Shown: in pieces, positions 5,556-9,421 of the stretch
How the letters are laid out: each line of letters starts with the position of its first letter
Numbering within the stretch: position 1 is the first letter of the stretch
NCBI RefSeq assembly: GCF_018854495.1
Contig: NZ_JABBDR010000232.1
Span: 1-9,421, forward strand
Direction: 5' to 3'
From: Acidithiobacillus ferruginosus
GTDB taxonomy: Bacteria; Pseudomonadota; Gammaproteobacteria; Acidithiobacillales; Acidithiobacillaceae
DNA: 9,421 nt
Made by a program: the position numbers and the translations under genes
The notes under the pieces: generated by a model
What the model was told of the DNA's origin: nothing
The model's database searches: none
The model's input: only the letters and a program-made list of their open reading frames with translations

Positions 5556-5790
5556 AGAGGGGCTGTAGTTTTGATGCAGCAACGGAGGTGTCCTACGAAA
5601 ATAATATCGGGTCACCCCAAAACGATCAGGCTGCCCAAATCACTTACGATCTGACGAGTAAACCATAGAAAGCCTGGTGCCCACCGTCCTTGGGATAGCG
5701 CGCCGCGACGCAGGACGGGATAAGGGTAGATCGAACGTCCAGACCGGCATCTGGCCCAAGAAAGCCACTGTTTCAGTGGCTTTCTACTTT
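5556..5790 (+). ncRNA. Candidate structured small RNA ending in an intrinsic terminator
   Basis: About 230 nt lie between a good promoter (5527-5555) and a strong terminator, with no reading frame longer than about 35 codons. Local stems are CCGTCCT (5684-5690) with AGGACGG (5712-5718), CCAGA (5739-5743) with TCTGG (5750-5754), and the 12-bp terminator stem. TAGAAAGCC (5666-5674) is complementary over 9 bp to the 3' arm of the terminator (5778-5786), so an alternative fold could open it, as in an attenuator. No plus-strand gene follows for some 2.7 kb, so an independent RNA fits better than a leader. I recognise no known RNA family. Confidence 0.35.
5759..5790 (+). terminator. Strong Rho-independent terminator
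   Basis: A perfect 12-bp stem, AGAAAGCCACTG (5759-5770) with CAGTGGCTTTCT (5774-5785), a TTT loop, and the T-rich tail ACTTT. The tail is T-rich only on the plus strand, so it stops plus-strand transcription. Confidence 0.75.
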
Positions 5791-6030
5791 ATCCAGCTCT
5801 TCGCCGTTTCGAGTGGGTTAGATCCAACCCAGATGAAAGGCCAATAAGAACAAACGCTACTCGCTCACAACCGACCGTTTTTGAGAGTCTCACTACACCA
5901 GTCACTGTGACACACTGAATCAACCCCTTGGCGTTCTCATAATCCAATCTTGAAATGATTTTCTTGATTCAGCCCCACGGGATCGGGTTTTGAGGTTGTC
6001 ACTGTGACGCATTACCACCATCATGACGCC
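5791..6030. other. Gene-free stretch with two GTCACTGTGAC palindromes (sites 2 and 3)
   Basis: No gene is seen between the terminator and the end of the toxin gene. GTCACTGTGAC occurs at 5901-5911 and 5998-6008, 97 bp apart. Inside them lie TGAATCA followed by ACCCC (5916-5927) and TGATTCA followed by GCCCC (5965-5976). Repeated dyads with fixed spacing in noncoding DNA suggest a protein-bound site such as a partition or multimer-control locus, or a lost promoter region. No partition ATPase gene exists on the plasmid. Confidence 0.5.
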
Positions 6031-6357
6031 TCACCTGGGCATCCCCAGATGGATCAGAATAGCCGTCTCTATGGCCGTCATATCCGCCTTGCTCAAGCTC
6101 CCCATCGGTTTTTTCAGGCGGCTCTTGTCTGCGGCCATGATCTGATCGGCCATCGCTTTGCCGGGCTTACCGGAAAGCGTGACCAACGCTTCCCCCGGAT
6201 ATTGGCGGCCGGTATTGCTGGTGAGCGGCACCACGACCACCCGCGCCAGGTTCCGGTTGGCCGCATCATTGCTGACGATGACGGCCGGGCGGGTCTTGCG
6301 GATCTCGCTGCCTACCGACGGATCAAACTCCACCCACCAGACTTCACCGCGCTTCAT
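6031..6357 (-). CDS. mazF: MazF/PemK-type mRNA interferase toxin
   Basis: The 108-aa product matches the MazF/PemK/CcdB-fold toxin family, ribosome-independent endoribonucleases that cut mRNA at short sequences and halt growth when the antitoxin is lost. Visible motifs: MKRGEVWWVEFDP (1-13), the KTRPAVIVSND block (21-31) with the family's conserved Arg-Pro, VVVPLTSN (41-48) and DQIMAADKSRL (71-81). Length is typical. ATG 6357 is chosen because the protein then begins with the family signature and overlaps the antitoxin by 14 bp, the usual translational coupling. The frame is open upstream, but that is only the antitoxin read out of frame. It probably acts as a plasmid stability module. Confidence 0.92.
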   Translation of the reverse strand: MKRGEVWWVEFDPSVGSEIRKTRPAVIVSNDAANRNLARVVVVPLTSNTGRQYPGEALVTLSGKPGKAMADQIMAADKSRLKKPMGSLSKADMTAIETAILIHLGMPR

Positions 6358-6574
6358 CGGCCATGTCCGCCAGCAGGGCGTTGCACCATGCCTGTGCTTC
6401 CGTCTCACGCTCCTGATCGGCGGCCATCGCCTGATAGCCGTCATCCAGGGCGGTATCGAGCACATGCGGCCTGAGCAAGTCCTCGATGTACTGGCTCATG
6501 TGCCGCCTGCCGACGGTCCGGTACAGTCCTTCATACACGGTTTCATCCAGGGAGATGGTCATTTTCTTGTGCAT
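6344..6574 (-). CDS. Ribbon-helix-helix antitoxin of the MazF-type pair
   Basis: The 76-aa protein has an N-terminal ribbon-helix-helix DNA-binding part (residues 1-40: MHKKMTISLDETVYEGLYR, then MSQYIEDLLRP) and an acidic C-terminal tail that should wrap the toxin. It binds and neutralises the toxin at 6031-6357 and should repress the shared promoter. The ATG is preceded by GAGGGT, a good ribosome binding site. A perfect palindrome lies between promoter and start (6589-6601). It is closer to CopG/Arc-type antitoxins than to classic AbrB-fold MazE, a common combination for MazF relatives. Confidence 0.88.
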   Translation of the reverse strand: MHKKMTISLDETVYEGLYRTVGRRHMSQYIEDLLRPHVLDTALDDGYQAMAADQERETEAQAWCNALLADMADEAR

Positions 6575-6588
6575 GACACCCTCATTTA

Positions 6589-6615
6589 TATGTAATACAT
6601 AATACCATTATAGCA
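6589..6615 (-). promoter_or_regulatory. Toxin-antitoxin promoter with overlapping operator
   Basis: On the minus strand there is a consensus -10 TATAAT (6607-6612) preceded by TGC, an extended -10, with no good -35. Just downstream, at the expected start point, is the perfect 13-bp palindrome TATGTAATACATA (6589-6601), then the ribosome binding site and antitoxin ATG. Binding there would block initiation, the standard autoregulation of such operons. Confidence 0.65.
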
Positions 6616-6642
6616 CAGTAAGCGGGCGTCTGGACTGCCCCC

Positions 6643-7269
6643 CTAATATCCTTTCGGAATCACCAGTGGCACATGGCCCTTATTGGTGGTCCAACTGCCC
6701 AGCGGAAGGGGCGTGCCGTTTGAATAGGTGCCCTGATTGCTGCTGACTTCAAAACACAGACGACCGCCGCAGGTACTCCAGACCACGCGCCCGCCCGCCT
6801 TGTCCAGCGCGGCCACGGTGGCCCGCTCCTGGGCGATCTGCTTTTTCAGGTCCACCACCTGGTGGCGTTCCCAGGCGACGATCCCCCATGCGGCCAGACC
6901 GACGATGACAATGCACCCCGCCGCTACGGCAACGACTTTCATCCCCAGCCACTGCGCCGCACGATCCACTTTTTCCGCTGCGGCACCGGCCTGCTCGGCA
7001 ACCTTCCGAACCTCGCCAGCGAATGGCCCTGCGGCCTTTGTGAAAGCCGTTACCGCCGTTTCCGAGGCTCCGGCGAGGGATTGCTTCACGGCGGCGCTTA
7101 CCGCCTCGCCGGTGGCCTTCTGGATGCCTTGCGCGACCTGCGCAAGCAATGCCCGCTCCTTGGCCAGCGCCGCACGCTCTGCCGTCAGCCCGGCGATGGC
7201 CGCAGCCACCGCTTTCTGGTGTTCTTCCGCAACGGCCATCAGGCCGAATATCTGCTGCTGCTCGTCCAT
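6643..7269 (-). CDS. Membrane-anchored coiled-coil mobilisation accessory protein (MobB-like position)
   Basis: The 208-aa protein has an Ala/Glu/Lys-rich helical N-terminal half (residues 10-105, probable coiled coil), one membrane helix (about 110-133), a short second coiled coil (134-156), and a C-terminal domain with two cysteines (C167, C172) ending PLVIPKGY. It follows the relaxase by 61 bp on the same strand, with a GGGGGT/AAGGG ribosome binding site before its ATG, so the two are probably one operon. Proteins of this plan often follow MOBQ relaxases. By analogy to the single-helix MobB of IncQ plasmids it may link the relaxosome to the membrane coupling protein. That role is inferred, and no sequence match to MobB is claimed. 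Confidence 0.65.
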   Translation of the reverse strand: MDEQQQIFGLMAVAEEHQKAVAAAIAGLTAERAALAKERALLAQVAQGIQKATGEAVSAAVKQSLAGASETAVTAFTKAAGPFAGEVRKVAEQAGAAAEKVDRAAQWLGMKVVAVAAGCIVIVGLAAWGIVAWERHQVVDLKKQIAQERATVAALDKAGGRVVWSTCGGRLCFEVSSNQGTYSNGTPLPLGSWTTNKGHVPLVIPKGY

Positions 7270-7330
7270 CCCTTACCCCCTTTCTTTATGGCTGTTTACT
7301 TCCCATCCAACCAGAGAACCACGGCAAACG

Positions 7331-8359
7331 CTAACGCGACAGGTCGTAATCGCGGCCCTTTTCCGGCTTCGGTCGCTGCCGCTCGACTTCGGCCCGCTGT
7401 TTGGCGGCCTGCTCGGCCTTGAACCGCTCGAACGCTTCGCGGGCCTGCTGCTTACCCGCTTCGGCCACCTTGTGGGCATCGAACTGCGCCCGTACCGCTT
7501 CCATGCCCGCCCGCTGCCGCTCCTGTTCCGCTTGCAGCCGCTCGGCCTTGGCCGCCTCAAGGTCTCCCGACAGATCGATGATGCTGCGGTCGATTTGGCG
7601 GCTGGCCCGCTCCAGCTCCCCCGCTTCCTTGGCGCGGGACAGCCGCTTGGCGACTTCGGCCTCAAAGTCCAGCCGCTTGCGGCTCGGCTCGCCCGTGCGC
7701 CGCTCGTAGCCGCTGGCCGCTGGCCCAAGGTGCCGGGTCGGTTCCCGGTCGATGCCCTGTGCCTCCAGGCGGCGATGATCGACGCGGAATTCCAGGCCGT
7801 TCTCGCGGAACCGCTCGTTCTGCAAGCTGGCGAACCGCTCCCGCCATTGCGTGACCATCTGCGGTCCGGTTTTCTGGTCGTCCAGCTCGCGGGTTTTCTC
7901 GGTGAAACCCTCCGGCCCAAGGCGGCGAGTGGTGAGCAGAATGTGGGCATGGTGGTTCCGGTGGTCGCCGTCCGCGCCTGGCGCGTGGATGGCGACATCT
8001 GCCGCGCACCCGTGGCGCTCCACGATCTCCCGGGCAAAGTCGCGGGCCAACCGTCGCCGCTCGGCGGGGGTGAGTTCATCCGGCAAGGCGATCTCGAACT
8101 CACGCGCCACCGTCGAGTTTTTGCGCGTCTCTTTCTGCTCGGCGGCGTTCCACAGGGCCGCACGGTCGACGGCCCACTCCGGCGCATCGGCGGGCAAGAC
8201 CAGATCGGCAAATTCCACGCCACCCTTGCGGGTGTAGTCGTGAATATCGCCGGTGCGCTCGTCGGTGATTTTCACCCCCGCACGATAGGCGGCGGCGGCG
8301 GTCGCACTGCGCCCCGCCGAACGGCTGATGGTCTTGACGGATAGATGGAAAATCGCCAC
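7331..8359 (-). CDS. mobA: MOBQ-family relaxase (MobA/MobL)
   Basis: The 342-aa relaxase cuts one strand at oriT and stays attached to its 5' end to start conjugal transfer. It begins VAIFHLSVKTISRSAGRSAT, like RSF1010 MobA, with the catalytic tyrosine at Y25 (AAAAYRAG). Other motifs are EFEIALPDELT (87-97) and the metal-binding HHAH (136-139). RLEAQGIDREPTRHLGP follows, and the C-terminal third is charged and helical. GTG 8359 is chosen: AAAGGA lies upstream, the conserved N-terminus starts there, and Y25 then has the RSF1010 position. An in-frame ATG at 8416 would start inside oriT. RSF1010 MobA carries a C-terminal primase that is absent here, so this is nearer in size to pTF1 MobL. It needs a helper plasmid for the transfer channel. 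Confidence 0.93.
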   Translation of the reverse strand: MAIFHLSVKTISRSAGRSATAAAAYRAGVKITDERTGDIHDYTRKGGVEFADLVLPADAPEWAVDRAALWNAAEQKETRKNSTVAREFEIALPDELTPAERRRLARDFAREIVERHGCAADVAIHAPGADGDHRNHHAHILLTTRRLGPEGFTEKTRELDDQKTGPQMVTQWRERFASLQNERFRENGLEFRVDHRRLEAQGIDREPTRHLGPAASGYERRTGEPSRKRLDFEAEVAKRLSRAKEAGELERASRQIDRSIIDLSGDLEAAKAERLQAEQERQRAGMEAVRAQFDAHKVAEAGKQQAREAFERFKAEQAAKQRAEVERQRPKPEKGRDYDLSR

Positions 8360-8399
8360 GGGATTCCTTTCGGGCTTTCCTTTGCGCCGCAGGCCGCAC

Positions 8400-8467
8400 G
8401 CAAACGAAGTTTGCATAAGTGCGCCCTTGCTATTCGCTTCGGGTTATTGCACCAGACTCAGAATAGC
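8400..8467. other. Origin of transfer (oriT), IncQ type
   Basis: A hairpin GCAAAC-GAA-GTTTGC (8400-8414) is followed by ATAAGTGCGCCCT (8415-8427). The core TAAGTGCGCCCT matches the RSF1010 oriT nick region, where cutting falls between TGCG and CCCT, here about 8423/8424. A 7-bp inverted repeat GCTATTC (8429-8435)/GAATAGC (8461-8467) follows and may bind MobC. The site lies between the divergent relaxase and mobC genes, as in RSF1010 and pTF1. Confidence 0.88.
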
Positions 8468-8539
8468 CACATGTGACCCCTCGTACAAGGCCTTCAGCGG
8501 GGGTAACATGCAAGCCTTCACCCACACCGGAACGCAAAA

Positions 8540-8830
8540 ATGGCCACCATCGAAGAACGCATTGCCGCACTGGAAGCAAAGCTCAAACAGGAGAAGGCGA
8601 AGAAACAACAGATCGAAGCCCGCAAGCGGGCCATGGAATCGAAGAAGAAGCGCAGTGAAGACACCCGCCGCAAGATTCTGGTCGGTGCCCTCATCCTCGC
8701 CAGAGTAGAACGCGGGGAATGGCCGCAGGAAAAACTGCTGGCCATGCTGGACGCTGCGCTGACCCGCGACGATGACCGGGCCTTGTTCGACCTGCCCGCT
8801 ATCCAGTCTCCGCAAAGATCGTCACAGTGA
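8540..8830 (+). CDS. mobC: MobC-type relaxosome accessory protein
   Basis: The 96-aa protein strongly resembles RSF1010 MobC and pTF1 MobS: a lysine-rich coiled coil (residues 3-40), then TRRKILVGALILARV (42-56), EWPQEKLLAMLDAAL (60-74) and DDDRALFDLP (77-86). MobC binds beside oriT and helps melt the nick region for the relaxase. It is divergent from the relaxase across oriT, the standard layout. The ATG has only a weak GGAA seven bases upstream. The last codons lie inside the palindrome at 8821-8831, so the gene ends within a probable regulatory site and overlaps the convergent gene by 9 bp. Confidence 0.92.
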   Translation: MATIEERIAALEAKLKQEKAKKQQIEARKRAMESKKKRSEDTRRKILVGALILARVERGEWPQEKLLAMLDAALTRDDDRALFDLPAIQSPQRSSQ

Positions 8831-8831
8831 C
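8821..8831. promoter_or_regulatory. Palindrome GTCACAGTGAC, site 4, holding two opposed stop codons
   Basis: The dyad spans the convergent ends of mobC and the 72-aa gene. TGA for mobC is 8828-8830 on the plus strand, and TGA for the other gene is 8824-8822 on the minus strand. Both stops are the two halves of the same palindrome. It may be a bound site as well as the gene boundary. Confidence 0.6.
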
Positions 8832-9040
8832 TTACCCGACAAACCGATCCGCGCCGCGATTTCCCGGAGCAACCCCAGAGCAATGGCGTTTCCCTGCCCC
8901 TCGCGGGCCTTCTGGCAGGCGATCGCCAGTTGTTCGATCAGGGCGGTATCACTGAGCTGGGATTCATCACCCTCGCCCCAGACCATGCCCCGGTCCCGCG
9001 CCCGCTTCCACCGCATCCGTTCCGCGCTGGTTGTTGCCAT
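8822..9040 (-). CDS. 72-aa protein of unknown function behind an operator-like palindrome
   Basis: The product starts MATTSAERMRWKRARDRG, an N-terminus rich in Arg/Lys and typical of small plasmid DNA-binding proteins. An acidic linker follows (GEGDESQLSD), then a helical C-terminal half (TALIEQLAIACQKAREGQG and ALGLLREIAARIGL). No helix-turn-helix is clear. ATG 9040 is chosen because GAGGGT lies upstream and the promoter and palindrome (9060-9102) precede it. The frame is open to 9118 but would run back through them. It is convergent with mobC and shares the palindrome at its stop codon. Because the same palindrome covers its own promoter start, it is the best candidate for the protein that binds the five sites. 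That is inference. Confidence 0.6.
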   Translation of the reverse strand: MATTSAERMRWKRARDRGMVWGEGDESQLSDTALIEQLAIACQKAREGQGNAIALGLLREIAARIGLSGKSL

Positions 9041-9059
9041 GAATCTACCCTCACAAGCC

Positions 9060-9102
9060 GTCACAGTGACGGAGCATAAAACAGCCACATCCATGCCGTC
9101 AA
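9060..9102 (-). promoter_or_regulatory. Promoter of the 72-aa gene with palindrome site 5 at the start point
   Basis: Minus strand: -35 TTGACG (9102-9097), an 18-bp spacer, -10 TATGCT (9078-9073), matching 5 of 6 and 4 of 6. The palindrome GTCACTGTGAC follows two bases later (9070-9060) and covers the expected start of transcription. With its flanks it is a perfect 15-bp dyad, CCGTCACAGTGACGG (9058-9072). This is a repressor-operator arrangement. Confidence 0.55.
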
Positions 9103-9346
9103 TCACGGCCAAGCACATCCACCCACGGCAATAGCCCCGTCAAGGCCCCAAATTTGCCCTACAGCGCACGCAATTGGTGTAGGGGATAGTTCCATACCCC
9201 CAATCGCCAGAAACGCGATTTACGCGCCCGCAATGCCCTTTCATCCGCGACGGCACCGCACGGACCCCCAAGGAGTGCCCGCTTGCCACGCCTTCGGCGT
9301 GCCGGGCACGGATGGCTTTCGACCGTGTAGACCATCGCGTAGCACT
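9103..9346. other. Gene-free right part of the origin region
   Basis: No supported gene. A 7-bp inverted repeat CCCTACA (9157-9163)/TGTAGGG (9178-9184) flanks a 14-nt loop. The covarying stem-loop copy B is at 9275-9309. A minus-strand frame over 9159-9401 crosses both structures and the circle junction and shows no family features. The stretch joins directly to base 1, so it and 1-470 form one noncoding block of roughly 700 bp before the rep gene. Confidence 0.5.
9275..9309 (-). other. Two-tier stem-loop, copy B of a covarying pair
   Basis: Read on the minus strand: outer stem GTGCCCG with CGGGCAC, inner stem CACGCC with GGCGTG, loop GAA, bulges G and GCAAG, then TCCTT. Compared with copy A (258-292), three outer-stem pairs and one inner-stem pair are flipped on both sides, so pairing is kept while sequence changes. 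Loop, bulges and 3' flank are identical. Confidence 0.7.
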
Positions 9347-9421
9347 CCGTAGCAGGCATTCCGCCCTCTGGGCGGTTGCGGTAGCGTCGAACGATTTGCA
9401 AGCAAATCGCCCGCCACTCCT
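9347..9421. repeat. Terminal direct repeat, right copy (circular overlap)
   Basis: Identical to bases 1-75. See the left copy: this marks closure of the circle. Confidence 0.9.

Noticed and set aside
6737..8344. Long plus-strand frame of 535 codons opposite the mobilisation genes
   Set aside because: It is the antisense shadow of the GC-rich relaxase and membrane protein genes. The minus-strand proteins carry clear family motifs.
8900..9346. CRISPR array or tRNA gene in the repeat-rich origin block
   Set aside because: The hairpins are not evenly spaced repeats with unique spacers, and no cloverleaf with a tRNA-like T-loop was seen.

Overview
The window is almost certainly a complete small circular plasmid, opened at an arbitrary point. 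Its first 75 bases (1-75) are repeated exactly as its last 75 (9347-9421), so the circle is about 9346 bp. The host is probably a Gram-negative proteobacterium. The mobilisation genes and transfer origin are of the IncQ/pTF1 kind (RSF1010 in many hosts, pTF1 in Acidithiobacillus), and the Rep protein belongs to a winged-helix plasmid family common in proteobacteria. The species cannot be read from the sequence.

Replication and control (about 9100-9346, then 1-1724): a hairpin-rich stretch without genes holds two 35-nt stem-loops in opposite orientation, one on each side of the junction. Their stems covary while their loops are conserved. Two 20-bp repeats, an AT-rich stretch and a perfect DnaA box lie just before the rep gene, so oriV is placed here. 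A small helix-turn-helix/coiled-coil protein follows rep.

Accessory cargo (1772-4933): an overlapping DUF4160/DUF2442 pair that may be a toxin-antitoxin module, then a GtrB-like polyprenyl-phosphate glycosyltransferase, then a very AT-rich polytopic membrane protein resembling a GT-C type glycosyltransferase. The last two could add a sugar to a surface polysaccharide, but no GtrA flippase gene is present.

Gene-free stretch (4934-6030): this holds a 311-bp miniature element with Tn3-family 38-bp inverted repeats and no transposase. It is followed by a candidate structured RNA ending in a strong intrinsic terminator, and by two copies of an 11-bp palindrome.

Stability and mobilisation (6031-9040): a MazF/PemK-type toxin with a ribbon-helix-helix antitoxin, then a membrane-anchored coiled-coil protein downstream of a MOBQ relaxase (all minus strand). 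An IncQ-type oriT, a divergent MobC and a convergent 72-aa protein of unknown function follow.

The most unusual signals are the five copies of GTCAC(T/A)GTGAC spread round the circle, the covarying hairpin pair near oriV, and the 5556-5790 RNA candidate. One palindrome copy sits on the start point of a promoter and another supplies the stop codons of two convergent genes.
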